40,646 nucleotides of DNA, from NCBI GenBank assembly GCA_003151435.1, contig PLXP01000278.1, positions 1-40,646 on the forward strand. The letters are read 5' to 3'. The notes beneath the pieces were generated by a model that was not told the DNA's origin, made no database searches, and saw only the letters and a list, made by a program, of their open reading frames with translations. Shown one piece after another: positions 33,158 to 40,646 of the stretch (position 1 is its first letter; each line of letters begins with the position of its first letter). The DNA is from Acidobacteriaceae bacterium (GTDB lineage: Bacteria; Acidobacteriota; Terriglobia; Terriglobales; Acidobacteriaceae). Position numbers and translations under genes: made by a program.

Positions 33158-34509
33158 CCCGCCGAGCCTTTCACGGCAGCCAACACCGCCGCGGGCGTCG
33201 CCTCCACAGTGATGGCATTGCGTCGCAGCCGGTCGATCTGCGGTTCGAAACCCGCAGCCTCTTCATCCCGCAAGAGCGTTCCGCGATGGAAGTCGATGGT
33301 GTAGTCGGCATCCTTGAGCGTGTGGCCGGTCAACACCAGCACCACCGTCTCCCCCGTCGCGACATGGCCCTGGGCGCGCAGTTTTTTAAGCCCTGCGAGC
33401 GTGACGGCAGACGCCGGTTCGCAACCCAGCCCCTCCGTGCCCAGCTCGGCCTTGGCAATGGCGATCTCCGCCTCGCTTACATCGAGGCACCAGCCGCCCG
33501 TATCCTGCACCACGCGCGCTGCCTTGCGCCACGAGGCTGGGTTGCCGATGCGAATGGCGGTAGCGCGCGTGTGAGCCTCCATGGGCTCCATGGACGCGCC
33601 GTGGTTAGCCGCAAAGCTGCGCACCAGCGGGTTGGCCCCCTCGGCCTGAATCACGGAGATGCGCGGCATCCGCGCCACAAGCCCCAGTTCGCGCAACTCG
33701 CGAAACCCCTTGCCCAGCGCCGAACTGTTGCCCAGGTTGCCGCCCGGCACAATCAGGTGGTCGGGCACAGTCCAATCGAAAGCCTCGGCGATCTCAAAAG
33801 CCGGTGTCTTTTGCCCCTCCAGCCGATAGGGGTTGACGGAGTTGAGCAGGCAGATGGGCGCCTCACGCACAATCTGGGTCAGCAGGCGCAGGCAGCCATC
33901 GAAGTCCGTCTTCAATTGGCAGGTCACAGCGCCATAATCCATGGCCTGCGACAGCTTGCCCCAGGCGATCTTGCCCTCGGGAATCAGTACCAGGCTGCGC
34001 AGTCCGGCCCGAGCCGCATAGGCCGCCATGGCGGCTGAGGTGTTGCCCGTGGAGGCGCAGGCCACCCATTCAAACCCGCGCTCTTTGGCCACGCTCAGAG
34101 CCGCGGTCATTCCCGTATCTTTGAAGGATCCGGTGGGGTTCATCCCCTGGTGCTTGGCGAAAAGCTGATCGATGCCCAAAGCCTTTGCGGCACGTGGCAG
34201 GGAGTAGAGCGGCGTATTGCCTTCGCGCAGCGTGACCGCGTTGCCAAAGTTGTCGAGAATGGGCAGCAGTTCGCGGAAGCGCCAGACGCCGGAGTGGTCG
34301 AGCGCCTCAGACGAGCAGCGCCGTTCGCGCCACAGCCATTTCAGCGCGCCGGGATTGGGCCGGTCGTGGCTCTGCCGCTGGCTCCAGCCCGGATAATCCA
34401 CTTCGAACAGGTCGCCACACTGCGCGCACCGGAAATCCGGCTGCGCTTCGCTGCCGGAGATGCGTGCTCCGCAGCCGAAACAACGTAACTGGTGCAGATT
34501 GTCGTTCAT
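33154..34509 (-). CDS. thrC: Threonine synthase
   Basis: A 451-residue PLP enzyme converting O-phosphohomoserine to threonine. A zinc-ribbon-like N-terminus is present (C10-x2-C13 and C28-x2-C31), as in many archaeal and bacterial class II threonine synthases. The PLP lysine is K130 (NPTGSFKDTG), and the phosphate loop lies around GNTSAAMAAYAARAG. The first gene of the thrC-thrB operon, it is divergent from modA across about 65 bp. Confidence 0.93.
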   Translation of the reverse strand: MNDNLHQLRCFGCGARISGSEAQPDFRCAQCGDLFEVDYPGWSQRQSHDRPNPGALKWLWRERRCSSEALDHSGVWRFRELLPILDNFGNAVTLREGNTPLYSLPRAAKALGIDQLFAKHQGMNPTGSFKDTGMTAALSVAKERGFEWVACASTGNTSAAMAAYAARAGLRSLVLIPEGKIAWGKLSQAMDYGAVTCQLKTDFDGCLRLLTQIVREAPICLLNSVNPYRLEGQKTPAFEIAEAFDWTVPDHLIVPGGNLGNSSALGKGFRELRELGLVARMPRISVIQAEGANPLVRSFAANHGASMEPMEAHTRATAIRIGNPASWRKAARVVQDTGGWCLDVSEAEIAIAKAELGTEGLGCEPASAVTLAGLKKLRAQGHVATGETVVLVLTGHTLKDADYTIDFHRGTLLRDEEAAGFEPQIDRLRRNAITVEATPAAVLAAVKGSAG

Positions 34510-34575
34510 ACCTGGTGTTAGCCTACCAGCGTGAGGTCGGTTTTTGCCTTCCCATTTGGAATCTGCGTCTTGATC

Positions 34576-35352
34576 ATGTTATTCAGATTACGAATCGCCC
34601 TGCTTGCCCTGCTGTGCCTTGCTCCCGCGGCCGCGCAGACGCCGTTGCGTATTGCTGCTGCCGCCGACCTGGAGCCCGTGCTGCCGCCGATTCTCGAACA
34701 GTTTCAAAAATCCACGGGCATTCACGCGGAAGCCACGTATCAGGCCTCCGCTGCCCTGACCGCGCAGATTCAGAACGGTGCTCCGTTCGATGTGTTCCTG
34801 TCGGCGGACCTGGGCTATCCCAAGCGCCTGATCGACGCCGGTCTGGCGGATGCGGCAGGCAGCGCGGATTCCTCCACGCCGATCACCTATGCGAAAGGGA
34901 CGCTGGTGCTGTGGGCGCGCAAGGATTCGCATCTGCCGCCTCCTTCGCTCGACCTGTTGCGCAATCCAAATCTCAAGCGGCTCGCCATCGCCAATCCCGA
35001 TCGCGCTCCCTACGGCCGCGCAGCGGTGGCCGTACTCAACAACCTCAAGCTCTACGACGCGCTCAAGCCGCGCTTCGCGACCGCGGAAAACATCTCCCAG
35101 GCCGCGCAGTTTGTCGACTCAGGCAACGCCGATGCTGGACTCATCTCGCTGACCTCCGCACGCACGCCTCGACTCGCAGCCGACGGAGCCTACTTCGTCA
35201 TTCCGCGCGACCTTTACCCGCCCATCGAACAAGGCGCGGTCATCATCAGCAGGACAACCGAGCGAGTCGCCGCGCACAAACTGCTCGATTACCTGCTGTC
35301 GCCGCCCATGCAAGCCCAGCTAGCCAAAGCCGGCCTTACTCCCGCCCGCTAA
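34576..35352 (+). CDS. modA: Molybdate ABC transporter substrate-binding protein
   Basis: A 258-residue periplasmic binding protein for molybdate or tungstate. The signal peptide is at 1-21 (LFRLRIALLALLCLAPAAAQ). The ModA features RIAAAADLEPVL, ATYQASAALTAQIQNGAPFDVFLSAD (in two parts) and YAKGTLVLWAR follow. ATG 34576 was chosen over a GTG at 34531 because the signal peptide then starts normally; neither has a strong ribosome site. modB follows after 123 bp, a wide gap for an operon. Confidence 0.9.
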   Translation: MLFRLRIALLALLCLAPAAAQTPLRIAAAADLEPVLPPILEQFQKSTGIHAEATYQASAALTAQIQNGAPFDVFLSADLGYPKRLIDAGLADAAGSADSSTPITYAKGTLVLWARKDSHLPPPSLDLLRNPNLKRLAIANPDRAPYGRAAVAVLNNLKLYDALKPRFATAENISQAAQFVDSGNADAGLISLTSARTPRLAADGAYFVIPRDLYPPIEQGAVIISRTTERVAAHKLLDYLLSPPMQAQLAKAGLTPAR

Positions 35353-35475
35353 CATGCAGGTAACCCATCAGAGCTGGGTGGGAAACCGCAAACCTCAACC
35401 CGCAGTTAGCGCGATCCACATCAACGCCCCGTAGGAGAACACGCCCCTCAACGGTATTCTGATCTCCGGACCTTC

Positions 35476-36144
35476 ATGGACTGGCAAGCCCTAGCCCTCA
35501 CGCTCAGACTCGCAACCGTCACAACGGCCATTCTGCTGGCCATCGCAGTGCCGCTGGCGGCGCTGCTGGTGCTGGGCCGCGGACGCTGGCTCGCGGCCCT
35601 TGAGGCGTTTGCCGCTCTGCCGCTGGTGTTGCCGCCCACGGTTCTCGGATTCTTTCTGCTGGTTCTGCTGGGACCGCACACCGCTGTTGGCCGCGGAATC
35701 ACCACCCTCCTTGGCCACCCATTGGCCTTCTCGTTTTCAGGTCTGGTGGTTGGGTCCGTCATCTACAGCCTTCCTTTTGCCGTGCAGCCTCTCGTGGCCG
35801 GATTCGCCGCCGTCGAGCCCGCACTGGTGGATGCAGCCCGCCTGCTGGGCGCCGGTCCGGTGCGGCTGGTCTTCAGCCTGCTGGTCCCTCTCACGCGCCG
35901 GTCGTTGATGGCCGCGATGGTGCTGAGCTTTCTGCACACGGTGGGTGAATTCGGCGTGGTGCTGATGCTGGGCGGAGACATTCCCGGCGCTACGCGCACA
36001 CTGTCAATCGTGCTCTACAACCAGGTGGAGAACTTCGACTACGCCGCCGCCAATCGCACCGCAGCCATTCTTCTGGGATTGAGCGTACTGGCGCTGGCTG
36101 GCATCTACGCCGGTGGCCGGCCCCGTGGAGGCCGCCGTGCTTGA
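35476..36144 (+). CDS. modB: Molybdate ABC transporter permease
   Basis: A 222-residue inner-membrane permease with about five transmembrane segments (for example ATVTTAILLAIAVPLAALLV at 13-32). The ModB loop contacting the ATPase is visible (AARLLGAGPVRLVFSLLVPLTRRSL). The conserved HTVGEFGVVLMLGGDIPGAT follows. Its 3' end overlaps modC by 8 bp. Confidence 0.92.
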   Translation: MDWQALALTLRLATVTTAILLAIAVPLAALLVLGRGRWLAALEAFAALPLVLPPTVLGFFLLVLLGPHTAVGRGITTLLGHPLAFSFSGLVVGSVIYSLPFAVQPLVAGFAAVEPALVDAARLLGAGPVRLVFSLLVPLTRRSLMAAMVLSFLHTVGEFGVVLMLGGDIPGATRTLSIVLYNQVENFDYAAANRTAAILLGLSVLALAGIYAGGRPRGGRRA

Positions 36145-36847
36145 CCTGATGCTGGACGCGCGCCGGGGCAGCTTCCGCCTGCAAGTGGAGTGCTGCTTCG
36201 CGTCGGAATGGACCGTGATCTTTGGGCCGTCGGGCGCGGGCAAGAGCACGCTGCTGCGTCTGCTTGCGGGCTTGGATCGCGGCAACATCGACCGCAGCCG
36301 TATCGCCCTCGATGCGCGCCTGCTATCCGATTCCGCGACAGGCCTGGGTCTCAAGCCGGGCAATCGTCAAACCGCGCTCGTGGCCCAACAGCCCGCGCTC
36401 TTCCCACACCTCAGCGTCACATCCAACGTGGCCTACGGGCTCAACGGCCTCGACCGCGGCAGCCGCGCCGCCCGGGTGGAAGAAATGCTCGACCTGGCGG
36501 GCGCGGCGCACCTGGTGAACCGCCGTCCGCGCGACCTCTCTGGCGGCGAGGCGCAGCGTGTGGCGCTGGCGCGCGCCCTGGCGCCGGGGGCTCGCCTGCT
36601 GCTACTCGACGAGCCGTTTTCCGCCCTGGACGGCGCCGCGAGTGACGCACTGCTCGACCGCCTTCAGCATTGGCTCCGCGAACACAACGTGCAGGCGGTT
36701 TTGGCCACGCACGACGCCACTGACGCCTTCTCAACGGGCGCGGAGGTGGCCTTGCTGCGCGAGGGCCGCGTGGTGGCGCAAGGACCGGCCGCGGAGGTTC
36801 TGGCAGCAGAGCGCGACCGCCTCCAGCGACGGCTCAAACCAGTCTAG
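36137..36847 (+). CDS. modC: Molybdate ABC transporter ATP-binding protein, short form
   Basis: A 236-residue ATPase with Walker A GPSGAGKST (29-37), Q-loop region VAQQPALFPHLS, signature LSGGEAQRVALARAL, Walker B LLLLDEPFSALD and switch histidine in ATHDATDA. The start is a GTG at 36137 with GGAGG 5 bases upstream, inside the modB 3' end. The protein stops after the nucleotide-binding domain: the C-terminal TOBE (molybdate-binding) part found in ModC of about 350 residues is missing, with no sign of frameshift. It is likely a natural short form without that regulatory domain. Confidence 0.9.
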   Translation: MLDLMLDARRGSFRLQVECCFASEWTVIFGPSGAGKSTLLRLLAGLDRGNIDRSRIALDARLLSDSATGLGLKPGNRQTALVAQQPALFPHLSVTSNVAYGLNGLDRGSRAARVEEMLDLAGAAHLVNRRPRDLSGGEAQRVALARALAPGARLLLLDEPFSALDGAASDALLDRLQHWLREHNVQAVLATHDATDAFSTGAEVALLREGRVVAQGPAAEVLAAERDRLQRRLKPV

Positions 36848-37324
36848 TTGCGGCCGCCGCACGGACGATCTTCAAACAGTTTTGGAAGGGCGCGACCAGT
36901 TGAGTGGTTTTGCACCGATTATGGTGCATTTCCATTCCTGTATGTTGTTGATTATAAATAACTTGAGCTTTCGACCTTCGGCGGGGAGTATTGCTGTAAC
37001 TTATTGATTATGCTTAGGTTAGTGCAGATTTAACCGCATTTTGGGAGGAGGGGGGGGAGGGGGGGAGGGGGGTACCCGATTTGTGCCCGATCAGGCTGGG
37101 AACTTGGCGGTCCCTCTACTTTTACGATTGTGCTCCCGCGGAGGGGTATTTTCTGCAATGGCCTTTAACGCGTTTTTCGGCAGCATGTTTAGCTGCGCCA
37201 TCGATGCCCAAAACGGCGTCGCGCTTTTGGCCACGAGGGAATGTCGGTAACGCGTGGAGTGCGCCCAGCCAGCGTAAGAGTGGGCGCCATTTCAAGCGAA
37301 CAGTACTCGCGATCAATCAGTGCA
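36848..37324. other. 477-bp intergenic region with G-tract
   Basis: No supportable gene. The left half is AT-rich (about 36940-37030). The striking part is a 30-nt all-purine run at 37043-37072. Short frames crossing it have no recognisable protein character. Confidence 0.55.
37043..37072 (+). repeat. G-quadruplex-type G-tract
   Basis: Thirty consecutive purines contain four G-runs of 3, 8, 7 and 6 separated by one to four bases, which meets the usual G4 pattern. The length of such runs is prone to sequencing error. Confidence 0.7.
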
Positions 37325-38383
37325 TCAGAATCCAACCAGCACCGGCTCCATCTCCAGCCGAATGCTGAAGCGCGCTTCCACGGCTTCGGTGATCCGGGTG
37401 GCGAGGGCGAGTATCTCGTCGGCCGTCGCGCCGCCGCGGTTGATCAGCGCCAGGGTGTGGCGCGATGAGACGCCGGCAGCTCCCAGCGCATAACCTTTCG
37501 CGAAGCCCGACTGCTCGATGAGCCACGCCGCGGGCACCTTGACGCGGCCCTGGTTCTCGGCCCCGGGACCTGCGGGGAAACGCGGCGGCACCTTCGCGCT
37601 GCCCTGTGCAATGCGCCGCACCTGCTGCTCTGTCACCACGGGATTCTTGAAGAAGCTGCCCGCACTGCGGCAGTCGGGGTCGCCGTCGACCAGCAACATT
37701 CCCTTCGATTGCCGCACGCGGCGCACCACCGCGGCAACCTCGGTCAGATTGGGCTGCGCGTCTGCCGCGAATGCCCTTTGCAAGTCGGCGTAGCGCAGCG
37801 TGGGCGCACCGCCGGGCGTGAGCCGGAAGTCAACGCGCGTGACGATGTTGCGGCCGCGGTCGGTGGAATTGAATCGGCTGCGGCGGTAGGCAAAGCCGCA
37901 CTCCGCGGGCGAGAACTCAACGAACGTGCGCTCGTGAAGGTCGAAGGCCCGCACCCGTTCAATGGCGGACGCGACCTCCTGTCCGTAAGCGCCGACGTTC
38001 TGGACGGGCGTTCCGCCGACCGTGCCGGGAATCCCGGCGAGGCATTCGAGCCCGGCGCATTTATCGCCGACAGTCCGCTCCACAAAGCTATCCCAATCCT
38101 CGCCGGCTGCGGTTTGATAAATCCTATGGTCCGAGCCATCGAGGGAGGCACAGACAGCGACCCCGCGCAGCCCAATATGCAACACCAAGCCATCGAAGCC
38201 GCCGTCGGAGACCAGCAGATTGCTGCCCCCTCCAAGGACAAAGAGCCGGACCTCGCGCTGGCGCGCCCAATCCGCCGCTTGCACGATGTCGTCTTCCGTT
38301 TCCGCATCGACGAACCAGCGCGCCGGTCCCCCGATGCCAAACGTAGTGAACGGCCCAAGCGGTTTGTTTTCTTCCAAGAGCAT
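37325..38383 (-). CDS. murB: UDP-N-acetylenolpyruvoylglucosamine reductase
   Basis: A 352-residue FAD enzyme for UDP-N-acetylmuramate synthesis in the cytoplasm. The FAD-binding GGGSNLLVSDGGFDGLVL lies at about 51-68, the catalytic serine is in SAGSFFKNPVV, and the substrate-binding IPGTVGGTPVQNVGAYGQE is intact. Length is like the E. coli (type I) enzyme. ATG 38383 is preferred over a TTG one codon upstream. The ribosome site is weak. It stands alone here, away from a division-cell-wall cluster, and is divergent from the bacilliredoxin gene across 69 bp. Confidence 0.94.
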   Translation of the reverse strand: MLLEENKPLGPFTTFGIGGPARWFVDAETEDDIVQAADWARQREVRLFVLGGGSNLLVSDGGFDGLVLHIGLRGVAVCASLDGSDHRIYQTAAGEDWDSFVERTVGDKCAGLECLAGIPGTVGGTPVQNVGAYGQEVASAIERVRAFDLHERTFVEFSPAECGFAYRRSRFNSTDRGRNIVTRVDFRLTPGGAPTLRYADLQRAFAADAQPNLTEVAAVVRRVRQSKGMLLVDGDPDCRSAGSFFKNPVVTEQQVRRIAQGSAKVPPRFPAGPGAENQGRVKVPAAWLIEQSGFAKGYALGAAGVSSRHTLALINRGGATADEILALATRITEAVEARFSIRLEMEPVLVGF

Positions 38384-38452
38384 CAATTAAAGGCTACATC
38401 ACCGGTTTTGCCATAGAATGGAAACAGGCAACTTCCCTTGCCGGAGGCGACA

Positions 38453-38881
38453 ATGTACCCAGAATTGATGGTGATCCCGATGCGCGAAGAACTTGTCCGC
38501 GCCGGAATCCAGGAATCCCGTACCGCCGAAGATGTGGACGCAGCGCTGGCTCAGCCCGGCACAACCCTGTTGGTGGTGAACTCCATTTGCGGCTGTGCGG
38601 CCGGCAAGATGCGTCCCGGCGTGCGGCTGGCGCTGACCAACACGCCCAACCAGCCCGACCACAAGATCACGGTGTTCGCCGGCCAGGATCGCGAAGCCAC
38701 CGAGCGCGCCCGCAGCTACTTCGAGGGCAATCCGCCCACATCCCCGGCCATCGCCATCCTGCGCGACGGCAAGCTGGTTTACCTCATGCAGCGCTTCGTC
38801 ATCGAACAAGCCACCGCACCGCAGATCGCGGGCGAACTGGTCCGCGCCTTCGACGAGTTCTGCGCCAAGGCGAATGCGTAA
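38453..38881 (+). CDS. BrxA/BrxB-type bacilliredoxin (YphP/YqiW family)
   Basis: A 142-residue thioredoxin-like protein of the DUF1094 family with the C-G-C active site at C46-C48 (NSICGCAAG). In Bacillus such proteins remove bacillithiol from mixed disulfides. ATG 38453 has GGAGG 5 bases upstream; a TTG 15 bp before it is rejected. Whether this organism makes bacillithiol cannot be told here. Confidence 0.88.
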   Translation: MYPELMVIPMREELVRAGIQESRTAEDVDAALAQPGTTLLVVNSICGCAAGKMRPGVRLALTNTPNQPDHKITVFAGQDREATERARSYFEGNPPTSPAIAILRDGKLVYLMQRFVIEQATAPQIAGELVRAFDEFCAKANA

Positions 38882-39031
38882 ACCAGCTTCTAGCCTTTAG
38901 CTTCGAGCCGGACCCGCCTTAGGCGGAGTGCCTTTTGCGTTGTCCGGCTACGGCTCAATTTCAGATCTGTAGAACATCTCTTCGATCTCTTGGCTGAACA
39001 TCGTTAAGTGCGCTAGTCCCGCTTACTCCGC

Positions 39032-40273
39032 TTATTCGTATCTCAGCGCCTCGATCGGATCCAGGTTGGCTGCGCGGATAGCGGGGATCATTCCGCTTAC
39101 CAGACCGGTAACGATCAGAATCGACGTAGCAACAATCACCGAAGAGGGCGAAATGAGGAGGCGAATGTCCGCAGCCTCGGCGTGTTGAGCCAGGGCGCTG
39201 TAGAAGGTGATGCGGCCGGCCAGAATCGAGACCAAATAGGCCAATACGATGCCTCCCACGCCCCCAACTCCGGTAATCGCCATGGCCTCGGCCAGGAACT
39301 GGAGAAGGATGTGCCGCTTCTGCGCACCCAGCGCCTTCTCCACGCCGATTTCGCGCGTGCGCTGCTGCACCGCCACCAGCATGATGTTCATGAGCCCGAT
39401 GCCCGCGATGCCCAGAGTGAGTGCGCCGACGAGCGAGAGCAGCACCTGCAGCGCGAGAGTCAGCATGCTGAACTGGTGCAGCTCGGTCATAAGGTTGGCA
39501 ACGTAGATGGCGTTGCGGTCAGTGGGGCGGAAGTGGTGGGCGGCGCCAAGGGTGTTGCGCAGGCTCTTTTCGGCGACCTCTGAATCGGCGTTGTAGTTGA
39601 ACCAGATGCCGTCAAGGTACTTGGTGTCTTTGATGTCGCTCATGGTGCTGAAAGGGATGTAGATTTGGCGATTGCGGTCGTTGTTCTCGCCTTCCTGCAT
39701 CTTGGGGTGGAGTACGCCCACGATGGTGAACAGCACACCGTTCAGCCGGATGCTTTCACCCAGTGCCCAGCCGCCGGAGAAGAGCTTGGTTTTGGCTTCA
39801 GACCCGATGACGCATACGTGGGCGCGCTGCTGCTGCTCGGCCCCGTTGAAGAAGCGGCCTTCGTCCGTGTCCAGCTTCCAGATGTCCTGAAAAACGGGGA
39901 GTACGCCGTTGACGGTCCAGGTATAGGTATGGAGATCGTTCTGCACGGGAACGTCTTTTTGCACCTGCGGAGAAATGTGCTGAATGCCGGGAACGCTGTT
40001 CGCGAGGCGGTCGACGTCATCCTGCGTAAAGCGCACCCAGACGCCGGATTTTTCGCCGCCGGCCTGTTCGCTGGTACGGCCGGGGAAGGTGCCGATGATG
40101 TTGGTGCCCCACTCCGCAAAGATGGCCTGGATGGCGCGGCTGAACCCGGCCCCGTAGGCCAGCAGCAGCACCACGGTGGCAATGCCCCATGCCATGCCGA
40201 TCATGGTGATCGCGGTGCGGCGCCGGTTATATCTCATTGCTTCCCAGGCCTGACCGAGAATGTCTTTCAGCAT
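39032..40273 (-). CDS. MacB/FtsX-type ABC transporter permease
   Basis: A 413-residue permease: one transmembrane helix near the N-terminus (about 20-42), a periplasmic MacB-PCD-like domain (about 45-265), then the FtsX domain with three helices from about 280 to the end. The characteristic loop TREIGVEKALGAQKRHIL and end AANLDPIEALRYE are present. Such permeases work with a MacB-type ATPase in lipoprotein, peptide or drug export or mechanotransmission. A second, related permease follows downstream on the same strand, so a heterodimeric transporter is likely. No ATPase is in the window. Confidence 0.88.
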   Translation of the reverse strand: MLKDILGQAWEAMRYNRRRTAITMIGMAWGIATVVLLLAYGAGFSRAIQAIFAEWGTNIIGTFPGRTSEQAGGEKSGVWVRFTQDDVDRLANSVPGIQHISPQVQKDVPVQNDLHTYTWTVNGVLPVFQDIWKLDTDEGRFFNGAEQQQRAHVCVIGSEAKTKLFSGGWALGESIRLNGVLFTIVGVLHPKMQEGENNDRNRQIYIPFSTMSDIKDTKYLDGIWFNYNADSEVAEKSLRNTLGAAHHFRPTDRNAIYVANLMTELHQFSMLTLALQVLLSLVGALTLGIAGIGLMNIMLVAVQQRTREIGVEKALGAQKRHILLQFLAEAMAITGVGGVGGIVLAYLVSILAGRITFYSALAQHAEAADIRLLISPSSVIVATSILIVTGLVSGMIPAIRAANLDPIEALRYE

Positions 40274-40306
40274 GGTGGTTTCCTTTCATTTAGCCTTTAG
40301 CCTTCA

Positions 40307-40338
40307 GCCATCAGCCTTCAGCTAAGGGCTGATGGCTG
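40307..40338. repeat. Hairpin repeat between permease genes
   Basis: AGCCATCAGCC (40307-40317) and GGCTGATGGCT (40328-40338) are perfect inverted 11-mers with a 10-base loop, next to short AGCCTT(T/C)AGCC-like direct repeats. It lies in the 70-bp gap between the two permease genes and could act as an mRNA stabiliser or attenuator. Confidence 0.6.
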
Positions 40339-40343
40339 CCTTT

Positions 40344-40646
40344 CTACTCCCTCCGCAGCGCCTCGACGGGATCCATCTTGGCGGCCTTGCTGGCCGGGTA
40401 AAGGCCCGCGGCAACTCCGCTGAGCACCAGCGAGCCCAGGGCCAGCGCGGCAGACCACGGGACCAGGCGCGGCGGATCCCACCCCGGCATCTTACCCGTC
40501 AGCAGCGACTGCAGCACTGCCATGAGCGCCGCCGAGCCGGCAATCCCGATGAGACCGCTCACGCCGGTCAGCAGCAGCCCCTCCCAGAAGAACTGCGCCA
40601 GGATGCTGCCGCGCGTGGCTCCGAGCGCCTTGCGCAGGCCGATCTC
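40344..40646 (-). CDS. MacB/FtsX-type ABC permease, partial (5' part beyond window)
   Basis: The C-terminal 100 or so residues of a second FtsX-domain permease; the frame runs open through the window end. It begins here with EIGLRKALGATRGSILAQFF and ends AAKMDPVEALRRE, closely parallel to the C-terminus of the neighbour at 39032. Two or three hydrophobic helices are visible. An apparent start at 40562 is internal. Confidence 0.85.
   Translation of the reverse strand, partial: EIGLRKALGATRGSILAQFFWEGLLLTGVSGLIGIAGSAALMAVLQSLLTGKMPGWDPPRLVPWSAALALGSLVLSGVAAGLYPASKAAKMDPVEALRRE

Noticed and set aside
37041..37250. Short forward frame of 69 codons starting in the G-tract
   Set aside because: Its N-terminus is a poly-Gly artefact of the G-run and the rest has no family features.
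1..40646. CRISPR arrays, defence islands, prophage, tRNA or rRNA genes
   Set aside because: No regularly spaced repeats, integrase, phage structural gene, or recognisable tRNA/rRNA sequence was seen on either strand.

Overview
The window reads as a chromosomal piece of an Acidobacteriota genome, probably Terriglobia. The grounds are its GC-rich coding, an Oar-like TonB receptor of about 1300 residues with a carboxypeptidase-regulatory-like N-terminus, a DUF5695-type protein, and the style of the MacB/FtsX permeases. This placement is inferred from family content, not from a marker gene. Base 1 coincides exactly with the terminal inverted repeat of an insertion sequence, so the left edge may be an assembly break at a repeat.

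Bases 1-1426: an IS4/IS5-superfamily insertion sequence that ends 11 bp beyond the stop codon of a GH127-type gene. Bases 1438-24123: the main point of interest, an apparently co-regulated locus for hydroxyproline (Hyp) and Hyp-glycoproteins. It encodes a Tat-exported GH127-like beta-L-arabinofuranosidase and a large exported DUF5695-like protein. It has an aerobic Hyp route: 4-hydroxyproline 2-epimerase, an FAD oxidase subunit, a DapA-family deaminase, and a split set of HcnA/HcnB-like oxidoreductase subunits. It also has an anaerobic-type route: the glycyl-radical trans-4-hydroxy-L-proline dehydratase HypD with its radical-SAM activase. A GntR/FCD regulator, a TonB-dependent receptor, a secreted S9 (DPP-IV-like) peptidase and an APC amino-acid permease complete it. 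Related TTGTAT/ATACAA or GTATAC sites lie upstream of five transcription units and tie the parts together. The reading proposed here is uptake and breakdown of Hyp-rich glycoproteins such as plant extensins: strip arabinose, cut the peptide, import it, then catabolise Hyp by two routes with different oxygen needs.

Bases 24231-25394: a truncated secreted-protein remnant and lexA. Bases 26064-31186: a membrane-anchored coiled-coil protein, then a tight operon of an exported GH36-like glycosidase, a sugar nucleotidyltransferase and a NahK-like N-acetylhexosamine 1-kinase, which suggests salvage of HexNAc from glycoproteins. Bases 31451-38881: housekeeping genes (thioredoxin, thrC-thrB, modABC, murB, a bacilliredoxin). 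Bases 39032-40646: two MacB/FtsX-type ABC permeases, the second cut by the window end.

No rRNA, tRNA, CRISPR array or defence system was recognised. The dehydrogenase for alpha-ketoglutarate semialdehyde and the P5C reductase that would complete the two Hyp routes are not in this window.
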